DNA from: Rossellomorea vietnamensis
GTDB lineage: Bacteria; Bacillota; Bacilli; Bacillales; Bacillaceae_B
DNA: 64,000 bases
NCBI RefSeq assembly: GCF_001305855.1
Contig: NZ_LIXZ01000013.1
Coordinates: 1 to 64,000 of the forward strand
Direction: 5' to 3'
Shown: positions 44,457 through 52,362 of the stretch, piece after piece
How the letters are laid out: every line of letters starts with the position of its first letter
Numbering within the stretch: position 1 is the first letter of the stretch
Program-made: the position numbers and the translations under genes
The notes under the pieces: generated by a model
Databases searched by the model: none
What the model saw: the letters and a program-made list of their open reading frames with translations, nothing else
Told to the model about the DNA's origin: nothing

Positions 44457-45254
44457 ATGACCTACAGTGACCAGCAAATACTGATTAATAGAGTAATTGA
44501 TTACATAGATCAACATCTTACAGAGGATTTATCTTTAGAACAGCTCGCCAAAGTATCTACTTATTCACCCTATCATTTTCAACGTTTGTTTAAAGGGTTC
44601 ATCGGTGAAACCCCTGCCGGATATGTAAAACGGATCCGACTTGAGAATGCGGCACATATGCTGATATATGAGCCTGACATCCCTGTTACAGAAGTTGCTA
44701 TGATAAATGGATTTGCATCGTTATCTTATTTCACCTATTCGTTCAATGCGTATTTCAACAGTAATCCGAAACGTTGGAGAGAGGGTGCGTATTTAGAACG
44801 ATTTCCACGGGAATATGTTAATAGCAAGAAATCTAAAACATTCAGCACAAATCCGAAAGCAATCCAAAGCAGAGAATCCTATAATGAATTTAAATGGCTG
44901 GATCTTACTGAAGTGAAGGTTGCCGAGTTACCTGAGTGTACTACCATCAACCGTTACTTTACAGGCTCCTATACAGAGGGAATCCCTGAAACGTGGCGAG
45001 ATCTCTATCATTGGGGAAATGCAAGAAATTTGATGAAGGGAAATTCACTACTATTCGGAGTCCCAAAGAGCAATCCTTACATTACCCCACCAGATAAAAA
45101 CAGGTACGAATGCCGCCTGGCGGTTAAGGATCAAAGCTTATCGGGAGATGATGTCAATCATTTTTCGGGAGGTAAGCATGTAATATATGAGTTTCCAGAC
45201 CCTGTCGACTATGGAGAAAGGGGCATGTTGATTGAATATTACTCAGAAATATAG
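44457..45254 (+). CDS. AraC-family regulator with GyrI-like domain, frameshifted near the C-terminus
   Basis: The 265-residue frame has two AraC helix-turn-helix motifs (LSLEQLAKVSTYSPYHFQRL and VTEVAMINGFASLSYFTYSF) and a GyrI-like small-molecule-binding domain from about residue 145 (VAELPECTTINRYFTGSY). It stops at 45254 in the middle of that domain. The +1 frame continues without interruption from about 45247 to a TAA at 45385-45387 and encodes YWLPQSGFRYLGNPVELVEV and ending IALAIEPN, which is the missing C-terminal part of a GyrI domain. So the gene seems to have a one-base indel near 45240-45250. The HTH part may still work. Confidence 0.82.
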   Translation: MTYSDQQILINRVIDYIDQHLTEDLSLEQLAKVSTYSPYHFQRLFKGFIGETPAGYVKRIRLENAAHMLIYEPDIPVTEVAMINGFASLSYFTYSFNAYFNSNPKRWREGAYLERFPREYVNSKKSKTFSTNPKAIQSRESYNEFKWLDLTEVKVAELPECTTINRYFTGSYTEGIPETWRDLYHWGNARNLMKGNSLLFGVPKSNPYITPPDKNRYECRLAVKDQSLSGDDVNHFSGGKHVIYEFPDPVDYGERGMLIEYYSEI

Positions 45255-45400
45255 CTATTGGCTGCCACAAAGCGGCTTTAGATATCTGGGGAACCCGGTG
45301 GAGCTAGTTGAGGTAAGAGGTGTACAAGGATCGCTTGATATAAGATGCGGTATAAAGGCGATCGCTCTGGCCATTGAACCCAATTAATGGAGGAATAGGG

Positions 45401-45769
45401 ATGACAATAGACTTTAATGTGTCTGCGTTTTTGGCTGGTGCCGTATTCTATATGATATACGGCGGGATTTATTATTCACTTTTACTCGGTAAAAAAGATC
45501 AGGAAAAAACAGGACCGGTGAAATATGTCGTGGCTGTCTTGGTGGCATTCATCAGTTCAGCACTGGTGGGAGTTCTCGTTCATGCAACGAATTCCGGCGG
45601 CTTTGCTTCAGGAGTCTTGATTGGTGGACTTGTTGGATTTCTTATATCCATCGTCTATTTTAAAAATACACTATTTGGACTCATGACTAAACGGATGTTT
45701 CTAATTGCTGTCGGAGACCATCTCATCGTTTTCACTTTGCTTGGTGCATTGCACGGTTTATTTCTATAG
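45401..45769 (+). CDS. DUF1761-like membrane protein
   Basis: A 122-residue protein with four hydrophobic segments (e.g. AFLAGAVFYMIYGGIYYSLL, VVAVLVAFISSALVGVLVHA) and a final helix VGDHLIVFTLLGALHGLFL. It resembles DUF1761 proteins of unknown function. ATG 45401 follows GGAGG. The gene begins 14 nt after the out-of-frame end of the AraC-like gene, so the two were probably one operon. A terminator follows. Confidence 0.75.
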   Translation: MTIDFNVSAFLAGAVFYMIYGGIYYSLLLGKKDQEKTGPVKYVVAVLVAFISSALVGVLVHATNSGGFASGVLIGGLVGFLISIVYFKNTLFGLMTKRMFLIAVGDHLIVFTLLGALHGLFL

Positions 45770-45775
45770 CATATG

Positions 45776-45807
45776 AAAGCTTGAACTTCTACAGGTTCAG
45801 GCTTTTT
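45776..45807 (+). terminator. Terminator after the DUF1761 gene
   Basis: AAAGCTTGAAC pairs with GTTCAGGCTTT (one G-U), followed by T-run. Confidence 0.8.
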
Positions 45808-45838
45808 TATATAAAAATAGGAGATTCGCCTAATTTAT

Positions 45839-45865
45839 TGAAACTTTTTAAGGGTGGGCTACGTA
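45839..45865 (+). promoter_or_regulatory. Sigma-W-type promoter of the flotillin gene
   Basis: TGAAAC (45839-45844) and CGTA (45862-45865) are separated by 17 nt, matching the extracytoplasmic sigma-W signature. FloT (yuaG) of B. subtilis is a known sigma-W target. Confidence 0.72.
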
Positions 45866-45947
45866 TATAGTAGTGTAGCTAGCACTTTTATTTAGAATTA
45901 TCAGACAGCATGCTGGTTTAAACAAAATGTTGAGAGGGGTTGTCAGA

Positions 45948-47462
45948 ATGCTAGGATCATTGAGTGTAATTGGATTTTTCGTTTTCCTGATTCCTGTTCT
46001 GGTTATTGCAGCAATCGTGGGGATCGCATATTACTTCTGGATGAGGTTCCGCTATCGTACGGCGAAATCGAACCAGGCACTGATCATTACCGGACCGAAA
46101 CTGGGGGATCCTGAGAAGGAATCGAATATTTTCACCGACCAGGAAGGCCGTTCCATGAAAATCATCCGTGGTGGGGGATACAGATTAAGACGTTTCCAGA
46201 CGTCCACTCCTGTTAATCTTACATCATTCCAACTGAAACTATCGACACCAAGAGTGTACACAAACGGAGGAGTTCCGATCGTGGCCGATGCCGTGGCCAT
46301 GGTAAAGGTTGCCGATACCTTGAACGGGATCGCCAACTATGCCGAGCAGTTCCTCGGCAAGGATCAAAAAGAAATTGAAGATGAAATCATCGAGGTGCTG
46401 GGAAGTAACCTCCGCGCGATTCTTTCAAAAATGACCGTGGAAGACATAAACAGCAACCGCGAGAAATTCAATGCCGATGTTTCGGAAATCGCCCAGAAAC
46501 AGCTTGATCTGATGGGCTTTAAAATCACATCACTCGGTTTGACGGACATCCGGGATGCTGACGAGCAAAATGGATACTTAGAAAATCTTGGTCGCCCGCG
46601 TATCGCTGAGGTGAGGAAACAAGCTGAAATCGCTGAAGCGAACACAGAACGTGAAACACGGATTCACCGTGCCCAAACCGACCAGGAAGCGAAAGAAGAA
46701 GAATACAAACGCCAAATCACGATTGCAGAATCGAAAAAGGAAAAAGACATAAAAGATGCTGCCTTCAAAGAAGAAACAGAACGTGCAAGAGCAAAATCCG
46801 AACAGTCCTATGAGCTTGAAAAAGCGAAACTTGCCAAGGAAGTAAAAGAAGAAGAGCTGACCCTTCAATTCCTTGAACGGGAGCGTGCGGTTAAACTCGA
46901 AGCGGAAGAATCCAAGGTCCGTAAAACAAAAGCCGATGCAGACTATTACGAAACGACTCGTAAAGCTGAAGCCGAAGCTCGTAAATCGGAAATCGACGGG
47001 GAAGCAAAAGCGAAGATCCGCCGGGAAGAAGGGTCTGCCGAAGCCGATGTTATCCGTGAACGCGGTAAAGCCGAAGCTGAATCCCGTAAACTGCTGGCTG
47101 AGGCCATGGAAAAACACGGAGATGTCATTATCACAGAGAAACTCATCGAAATGCTGCCGGTGTTCGCTGAGAAAATCGCTCAGCCTCTCAATAATATCGA
47201 TTCGGTCAAAATCATCGATTCCGGTAACGGCCAAGGGGTTCCTTCCTTTGGTAAAAGCATCACCAGAACGATGCTCGACATGCAGGAGCCACTGCGTGAA
47301 ATGACAGGCATCGATGTGGGGGAATTACTGAAGTCGTATGCAAACAGGACTCAACCGACGCATTACCAGCCTGCTATTTCCGAGTCAGGAGACAAGGAAG
47401 CAGCAGCTTCGAACGAAGTGGAAGAAAACGAGTTTGAAGAAACGGGTCAGGAAAATAAGTAA
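45948..47462 (+). CDS. floT: Flotillin-like protein FloT
   Basis: A 504-residue flotillin that scaffolds functional membrane microdomains. It has an N-terminal membrane helix (SVIGFFVFLIPVLVIAAIVG), an SPFH/Band-7 domain (ALIITGPKLG onward, to about residue 200), a long charged coiled coil rich in Glu-Ala and Lys (about 210-400), and a C-terminal flotillin segment (ALLAEAMEKHGDVIITEKL-type). ATG 45948 is chosen because it follows GAGAGGGG at 8 nt; an ATG at 45927 lies before that site. The promoter is of sigma-W type. The NfeD-like partner gene (yuaF) that precedes floT in B. subtilis is missing here. Confidence 0.93.
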   Translation: MLGSLSVIGFFVFLIPVLVIAAIVGIAYYFWMRFRYRTAKSNQALIITGPKLGDPEKESNIFTDQEGRSMKIIRGGGYRLRRFQTSTPVNLTSFQLKLSTPRVYTNGGVPIVADAVAMVKVADTLNGIANYAEQFLGKDQKEIEDEIIEVLGSNLRAILSKMTVEDINSNREKFNADVSEIAQKQLDLMGFKITSLGLTDIRDADEQNGYLENLGRPRIAEVRKQAEIAEANTERETRIHRAQTDQEAKEEEYKRQITIAESKKEKDIKDAAFKEETERARAKSEQSYELEKAKLAKEVKEEELTLQFLERERAVKLEAEESKVRKTKADADYYETTRKAEAEARKSEIDGEAKAKIRREEGSAEADVIRERGKAEAESRKLLAEAMEKHGDVIITEKLIEMLPVFAEKIAQPLNNIDSVKIIDSGNGQGVPSFGKSITRTMLDMQEPLREMTGIDVGELLKSYANRTQPTHYQPAISESGDKEAAASNEVEENEFEETGQENK

Positions 47463-47470
47463 GATATTTG

Positions 47471-47516
47471 AAAAGGTGCCAGGCACGGAATGAAGATTCT
47501 GTGCCTGGCACCTTTT
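47471..47516. terminator. Inverted repeat GGTGCCAGGCAC, terminator or REP-like
   Basis: AAAAGGTGCCAGGCAC pairs perfectly with GTGCCTGGCACCTTTT around a 14-nt loop. It directly follows floT, and its very stable stem can act as a terminator; the GGTGCCTGGCACC type of repeat is also common between genes in Bacillaceae. Confidence 0.8.
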
Positions 47517-47533
47517 AGTGTTGGAAGTGGATC

Positions 47534-47621
47534 TCAGCTGCTGAAAAAACGGTGAAAATCAGCAGCTGAAAACTGGGGGAAATTCAACTGTCAAACGATC
47601 ACTCTAATTCAACAGGCAAAA
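47534..47621. repeat. 25-bp periodic array, four units
   Basis: Cores TCAGCTGCTGAAA, TCAGCAGCTGAAA, TCAACTGTCAAAC and TCAACAGGCAAAA start at 47534, 47559, 47584 and 47609, exactly 25 bp apart. It is the same family as the array at 270-394 but more decayed to the right. Confidence 0.82.
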
Positions 47622-47699
47622 CTTTTTTCCATCGAATGGAATGTGTCAATGGTTATCCCCTTGTATAATGAAAGGTAAAACGTCATGAGGAGAATGAAT

Positions 47700-48170
47700 A
47701 TGAATGTATTTTGCCGAAGCACCCTGCACCAAATCGAAGTAGCCATAGAGTCGATCATAGGCATCATGGACGGGCTTAAAGAGGAAGACCTGATCATGAG
47801 ACCGACTCCTTCCAAGCATTCCATAGGGGAGCTGCTTTCGCATATTTCTCTCATATGCATGGCGGATGACCTCATCGCCGGGGGAGCCAGCCAAGAAGAA
47901 ATGGATTCTTTTTATAGGAGTAAATCTATGCATACCCTCGACGACATGAGAGTGGAACTACGGGAGGATTTTCACTATCTGAAAAAGCAGGTGGCTGCAT
48001 GGACTGAAGATATGCTGGTAGAAGAGACCACGGCCTATTGGGGAGTGACATATACAAGATTCGAGTGGCTGGTGGAGGTTGCAGCTCATCTTTATCACCA
48101 CCGTGGACAGCTTCATGCTATGCTTGTCCATTGTTATGATCAGGATCCGCAGATACCTATGTTTGAGTGA
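47700..48170 (+). CDS. DinB-like metal-binding protein
   Basis: A 156-residue four-helix protein of the DinB/YfiT superfamily. Likely metal-ligand histidines are in KHSIGELLSHISLICMADDL and in AAHLYHHRGQLHAMLVH near residue 140. Members include thiol-dependent transferases and many of unknown role. ATG 47700 is chosen because it lies 7 nt after GAGGAG; ATG codons at 47685 and 47694 are upstream or within that site. It is monocistronic, with TATAAT about 30 nt upstream. Confidence 0.82.
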   Translation: MNVFCRSTLHQIEVAIESIIGIMDGLKEEDLIMRPTPSKHSIGELLSHISLICMADDLIAGGASQEEMDSFYRSKSMHTLDDMRVELREDFHYLKKQVAAWTEDMLVEETTAYWGVTYTRFEWLVEVAAHLYHHRGQLHAMLVHCYDQDPQIPMFE

Positions 48171-48305
48171 GGAGTCACTAATTTGTACGCGGAAAAGTGA
48201 ATGTGCTGAGTAGCGCAGTTCAAAGTTGAAATCTTTTTCATATAATTATACATTTAGTGTACAAGTAAGCTACAAAACTTTCACAAAATAAAAGGAGTGG
48301 ATGAA

Positions 48306-49097
48306 ATGAAAAAGATTTTTACGATTTTTGTAACTGCAATGCTTTTCCTATCACTGGCAGGAGGTGCTTTTGCAGCAGAAAATGACGCGATGGTTCGTAT
48401 CGTACATGCGTCACCAGATGCCCCGGCTGTCGATGTATATATTGACGGAAATGCCGTGGTGGAAGGTGCAGAATTTAAAGCAGCGACGGATTATATGAAT
48501 CTTCCAGCCGGCGACCATAAAGTGGAAATTTATGCTGCAGGGACAATGGGAAGCGAAGATCCTGTCATCTCTCAAGATCTAACAGTTGAAGCAGGGATGG
48601 CTTACACAGTAGCGGCAGCCAATACGCTTGAGAATCTTGAACTGGTCGTAGCCCAGGACTCTATGGATGTAACGGAAGGAATGACGAAGGTCCGAGTGGG
48701 ACATCTTTCACCGGATGCACCGACCGTTGATGTCGGTCCTGTAGGTGGGGATGAACTATTCAGCGGGGCAGAATTCAAGGCGATCACAGATTACAAGGAA
48801 TTAGATCCTGGAACATATGATTTAGAAATCAGAACACCTGAAGGAGATCAAGTGTTGGATCTGTCCGGTACAATGCTTGAAGAAAACACGGTATACAGCG
48901 TTTTTGCCATTAACACGGCCGATCAATTAGAAGTGCTTGTATTGAAGGACTATACCATGATGCCTGGAAGCATGCCTGAAACAGGAATGGGCGGAGCGGC
49001 GACTGAACAATCTTCCAATCTTCCAATTGTACTTGCAACAGTGGTATTAGGTGGAGCGGCTCTACTATTTGTCACACGCAGACAACTGCAAAAATAA
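48306..49097 (+). CDS. DUF4397 surface protein with sortase-type sorting signal
   Basis: A 263-residue secreted protein with a signal peptide (MKKIFTIFVTAMLFLSLAGG, cleaved near AFAA), two tandem DUF4397 beta domains (VRIVHASPDAPAVDVYID near residue 30, VRVGHLSPDAPTVDVG near 130) and a C-terminal sorting signal: MPETG at about 223, a hydrophobic helix (LPIVLATVVLGGAALLFV) and the basic tail TRRQLQK. ATG 48306 follows GGAGTGG. Its stop overlaps the start of a sortase gene by one base, so the two are tightly coupled, suggesting a dedicated enzyme-substrate pair. DUF4397 function is unknown. Confidence 0.88.
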   Translation: MKKIFTIFVTAMLFLSLAGGAFAAENDAMVRIVHASPDAPAVDVYIDGNAVVEGAEFKAATDYMNLPAGDHKVEIYAAGTMGSEDPVISQDLTVEAGMAYTVAAANTLENLELVVAQDSMDVTEGMTKVRVGHLSPDAPTVDVGPVGGDELFSGAEFKAITDYKELDPGTYDLEIRTPEGDQVLDLSGTMLEENTVYSVFAINTADQLEVLVLKDYTMMPGSMPETGMGGAATEQSSNLPIVLATVVLGGAALLFVTRRQLQK

Positions 49098-49717
49098 TGA
49101 AAAAAATTTTACTGACTTTTCCTCTTATGGCTCTTCTGGCGGCATGTGCTGCCGAAGAGCCTCAAACTGTTCCGGATACCGGTGTTCAATCATCCACCGT
49201 CGAACAACCTGTTCAAGCCAAAACACCCGTTGTAGAAGCAGTAGAAGAAGAGAACAAGATCAAACCATCTGTCCTGTCAATCCCTCAGCTTGAACTCGAG
49301 GCGCCGATTAAGGAGTTTGGGCTGGATAAGAACGGGAATATGGAGCTTCCGAAGAATGGAAGTGATGTAGCATGGTTTGAACCGGGCTTCCAACCTGGCG
49401 AAAAGGGGAATGCCGTTCTTGCAGGGCATGTAGATGATGAGAAAAAGCCGGCTGTTTTTTTTGAGCTGAAGACGCTTGAGCCTGGTGATGAGATCCATCT
49501 AGAGGGGGAATCTGGAGAAACCCTTACATTCGTGGTGAGGGAAAAGGTCGCCTATGATAAAGATGATGCACCTCTTCGAAAGATTTTCGGCCCGAGTCAG
49601 AAACGGATGTTGAATCTGATCACATGCACAGGTTATTTCGATCATGACATTCATAACTACGTTGAGCGACTTGTTGTCTATACCGAGCTGGTAGAGGATC
49701 AAACTGAAGAATCTTAA
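49097..49717 (+). CDS. Class F-like sortase with lipoprotein signal
   Basis: A 206-residue sortase. Catalytic residues are His111 (AGHVDDE), Cys177 (LITCTGYF) and Arg191 (VERLVVYTEL). The sequence NAVLAGHVDD and the small size fit class F sortases. Unusually, the N-terminus MKKILLTFPLMALLAACAAE ends in a lipobox (LAAC, Cys17), so it may be lipid-anchored rather than held by a membrane helix. A low-complexity linker follows. It starts in the stop codon of the DUF4397 gene (TAATG) with no clear ribosome site of its own. It probably cleaves the MPETG signal of that protein. Confidence 0.88.
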   Translation: MKKILLTFPLMALLAACAAEEPQTVPDTGVQSSTVEQPVQAKTPVVEAVEEENKIKPSVLSIPQLELEAPIKEFGLDKNGNMELPKNGSDVAWFEPGFQPGEKGNAVLAGHVDDEKKPAVFFELKTLEPGDEIHLEGESGETLTFVVREKVAYDKDDAPLRKIFGPSQKRMLNLITCTGYFDHDIHNYVERLVVYTELVEDQTEES

Positions 49718-49721
49718 GTGC

Positions 49722-49766
49722 AGAGCTTACCTCCCATCCAGTGGAAGATAAGCTCTTTTTTTCCAT
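49722..49766 (+). terminator. Terminator after the sortase gene
   Basis: AGAGCTTA pairs with TAAGCTCT, with further pairing inside, followed by seven T. Confidence 0.8.
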
Positions 49767-49843
49767 GAAAAGGCTTTACACAGTGTTAAATTCCTTTACT
49801 ATTAATAGAGAGAGTTTTCTGAAAAACACGTGTGGAGGTTAAG

Positions 49844-49972
49844 ATGAAACTAAAAATATTACATGCAAATGATGTACACAGCCACTTTGAGGCATTCGGG
49901 AGAGCGGCTACACTGATCAAAGAGCATAAAGATGAGACCACAATCGTGCTTGACGGGGGAGAACTGGGTTAA
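49844..49972 (+). pseudogene. Truncated 5'-nucleotidase/metallophosphatase gene (first 42 codons)
   Basis: A good ribosome site (GGAGGTTAAG) precedes an ATG at 49844. The frame reads KLKILHANDVHSHFEAFGRA and then IVLDGGELG before TAA. The N-H-x-H-type metal motif (HANDVHSH) and the DGGE/D block are the start of bifunctional 5'-nucleotidases of about 450-1200 residues, but the frame ends at 42 residues and the rest is absent. It looks like a deletion remnant. Confidence 0.8.
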
Positions 49973-50083
49973 TCCGTCACACCCTAAGCATGGATTGTGC
50001 ATTTAAGCAGGTCTTTTTTCTGTGAAACATAGGCAGCCTTCAAGTAAAATAGAGATAACTACTAGTATGAAGGAGAACGTGCC

Positions 50084-51046
50084 ATGAAAAAGAAAATCGT
50101 GTGGATTGTCAGCAGTTTGTTGTTGTTTCTACTCATTGGTCTGACTGTCGCCGGCAACTACTTTTATGATGTAGCCATCAATCGCAGCAATGATGCAGTG
50201 GAGCTATACGGCGGGACGGAAGAAGCGGTTGAAGCGGTCAGTGCATTAGAGGAAGAACAAGAGAGGTTGGAAGAATTAAGAAACTGGACAAGTAAACGGG
50301 ATTTTCAAACGGTGGAGGTGGAATCGGAAGATGGATTGACACTTAGAGCCCAATACCTCGAGAACGAGTCGCCAAATGGGAAGACGGTGATCCTTGCTCA
50401 TGGATATAAGGGAAACAGTGAGCAAATGCCGGAGATCACGAGATTTTATTATGAAGAGGGATACAATATCCTGAAGCCTGATGCACGGGGGCATGGTAAG
50501 AGTGAAGGGAACTATATCGGTTATGGCTGGGACGATCGGCTGGATGTGAAAAAGTGGATCGATCTTCTGATCAACGAAAAAGGGCAGGACACCATCTTTC
50601 TCCACGGCTTTTCAATGGGGGCCGCCACCGTATTGATGACGAGTGGGGAAGACCTTCCGGAAGAGGTGAAGGGTATCATTGCGGACAGTGGATATACTTC
50701 TGTGGACGAGGAGCTTGCCCATCAGTTGAAATACCTCTATCGTTTACCTGCATTTCCGATTATGGATATCACGGGTGTAGTGACAAAGGTGAGAGCAGGT
50801 TATTCATTCAAGGAAGCCTCCGCATTGGAACAGGTAAAGAAGAATCATTTGCCCATCTTCATCATTCATGGCGATAAGGATGAACTGGTTCCCACGGAGA
50901 TGGCCAAGCGATTGTATGAGGCTGCAGGCGGCCTGAAAGAATTATGGATCGTACCTGGGGCGGGACATACAGAAGGGTTCACAGTGGAAGAAGAAGAATA
51001 TAAGAAACGGATCAAGGGGTTCATTGCCGAGGCGATGAAATCATAG
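50084..51046 (+). CDS. Alpha/beta hydrolase, membrane-anchored (YqkD-like)
   Basis: A 320-residue serine hydrolase with an N-terminal membrane anchor (IVWIVSSLLLFLLIGLTVAG). The oxyanion segment ILAHGYKGN, nucleophile Ser in FLHGFSMGAATV, Asp in IHGDKDELVP and His in VPGAGHTEGF form the triad. It resembles the YqkD-type family of predicted peptidases/esterases located outside the membrane. Its substrate is unknown. It starts behind AAGGAG and ends 15 nt before a threonine-aldolase-like gene, so they may be co-transcribed. Confidence 0.87.
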   Translation: MKKKIVWIVSSLLLFLLIGLTVAGNYFYDVAINRSNDAVELYGGTEEAVEAVSALEEEQERLEELRNWTSKRDFQTVEVESEDGLTLRAQYLENESPNGKTVILAHGYKGNSEQMPEITRFYYEEGYNILKPDARGHGKSEGNYIGYGWDDRLDVKKWIDLLINEKGQDTIFLHGFSMGAATVLMTSGEDLPEEVKGIIADSGYTSVDEELAHQLKYLYRLPAFPIMDITGVVTKVRAGYSFKEASALEQVKKNHLPIFIIHGDKDELVPTEMAKRLYEAAGGLKELWIVPGAGHTEGFTVEEEEYKKRIKGFIAEAMKS

Positions 51047-51061
51047 AAGGGATGAATCGTG

Positions 51062-52156
51062 ATGGGGGAAAAAACGTTATTTGAAGCGTATAAAAATGCT
51101 ACACATCCGGTGCAGGGTCATGGGAAGAGGAATTTTGACGTCCTGAAGGAGGCACTTGAGGGGTTCGATGGTGATGTGGATAGCGATATATATGGATCAG
51201 GAAAAATAATAGAAGACTTTCAAGAGAAGATGGCGGATAGCCTTGGGAAAGAAAGAGCCGTGTTCTTTCCAAGTGGAACGATGGCCCAGCAGATTGCCCT
51301 GCGCATTTGGTGTGATCAAAAACAGGTGCAGAGAGTGGCGTACCATCCTTTATGCCATCTCGAAATTCATGAAGAGGATGGCTTGAAGAAATTACACGGG
51401 ATTGAGCCTATTTTATTGGCGGAAAAAAACCGGGTGATTAATCTTGAAGATGTTGTCGGTTTAAAAGAAGAGATTGCATGCTTACTATTGGAGCTTCCTC
51501 AAAGGGAAATAGGAGGTCAGCTGCCTGAGTATGAAACCCTTGTAGCGATTTCTCAGTACTGCCGGGATAAAGGGATCAAGCTCCATCTCGACGGGGCGAG
51601 ACTTTATGAAGTGCTCCCTTATTACGGGAAAACGGCAGCAGAAATCTGCGATTTGTTTGATAGTGTCTATATTTCCTTTTATAAGGGATTCGGTGGAATT
51701 GCAGGAGCGATCCTTGCTGGTGATGAGGCATTCACAGACGAATCCAAGGTGTGGAAAAGGCGCCATGGCGGTGATCTGATCAGTCTGTATCCATACATCA
51801 TAAGTGCCGACTACTATTTCGATCAACGAATTGATAAGATGGATCAGTATTATGAAGGAGCGAAGGAACTGGCTACTCATTTCAATGGCTGTGAGGGGAT
51901 CAGGACCCTCCCTGAAACGCCCGTTTCGAATATGTTTCACGTCTTCTTCCACTACCCTCAAAAGCAGATCGAAGCCATTCTGATCGAAATGTATGAAAAA
52001 ACGGGGATCGGCTTAACCGGATACGTGAATGAAGTAAGTGACAATGAGTGCGCTTTTGAAGCGAATATTGGAGATCAATACAAAAACGTACCAAAAAAAG
52101 AACTGAAAAACATGTTCACCCTCTTAAATGAAAAACTCCAAAAACAAAACACATGA
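51062..52156 (+). CDS. Threonine aldolase/beta-eliminating lyase family protein
   Basis: A 364-residue PLP-dependent fold-type I enzyme. Typical features are RAVFFPSGTMAQQIALRI, LHLDGARLYEV (Asp holding the PLP ring) and the Schiff-base Lys in VYISFYKGFGGIAGAILAG. The family cleaves beta-hydroxy amino acids to glycine and an aldehyde. The sequence diverges from standard LtaE (for example the N-terminal KNATHPVQGHGKRN), so its substrate may differ. GTG at 51059 is an alternative start three bases upstream. A strong terminator follows. Confidence 0.85.
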   Translation: MGEKTLFEAYKNATHPVQGHGKRNFDVLKEALEGFDGDVDSDIYGSGKIIEDFQEKMADSLGKERAVFFPSGTMAQQIALRIWCDQKQVQRVAYHPLCHLEIHEEDGLKKLHGIEPILLAEKNRVINLEDVVGLKEEIACLLLELPQREIGGQLPEYETLVAISQYCRDKGIKLHLDGARLYEVLPYYGKTAAEICDLFDSVYISFYKGFGGIAGAILAGDEAFTDESKVWKRRHGGDLISLYPYIISADYYFDQRIDKMDQYYEGAKELATHFNGCEGIRTLPETPVSNMFHVFFHYPQKQIEAILIEMYEKTGIGLTGYVNEVSDNECAFEANIGDQYKNVPKKELKNMFTLLNEKLQKQNT

Positions 52157-52160
52157 CAAA

Positions 52161-52197
52161 AAAGTGGTATCGGGACTCTTCCGATACCACTTTTTTT
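52161..52197 (+). terminator. Terminator after the aldolase-like gene
   Basis: AAAGTGGTATCGG pairs perfectly with CCGATACCACTTT, followed by T-run; a dispersed repeat begins directly after it. Confidence 0.9.
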
Positions 52198-52274
52198 GAG
52201 GGACGGACCTCACCAAAATCCCGTTGTGATAAGGATTTGCCTGTGAAAACACGTCTTTTGGAGGTCCGTCCCTC
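52198..52274. repeat. REPIN-like inverted pair of the dispersed motif (77 bp)
   Basis: GAGGGACGGACCTC at 52198-52211 and its reverse complement GAGGTCCGTCCCTC at 52261-52274 flank a 49-bp unrelated spacer. Confidence 0.85.
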
Positions 52275-52295
52275 AAAAGGGATCCCAATTGACTA

Positions 52296-52323
52296 TTGAA
52301 ATATTCAGATTATTAGGTATAAT
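52296..52323 (+). promoter_or_regulatory. Sigma-A promoter of the glcD-like gene
   Basis: TTGAAA (52296-52301) and TATAAT (52318-52323) with 16-nt spacing, about 40 nt upstream of the GTG start. Confidence 0.7.
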
Positions 52324-52362
52324 TCGTTACATTATACTTTTTTATGGAAGGGGAGAGGGATT

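Noticed and set aside
46578-47234. 218-aa frame opposite floT
   Set aside because: It mirrors the Glu/Ala/Lys-rich coiled coil of floT, giving a Phe/Ser-rich product with no ribosome site.
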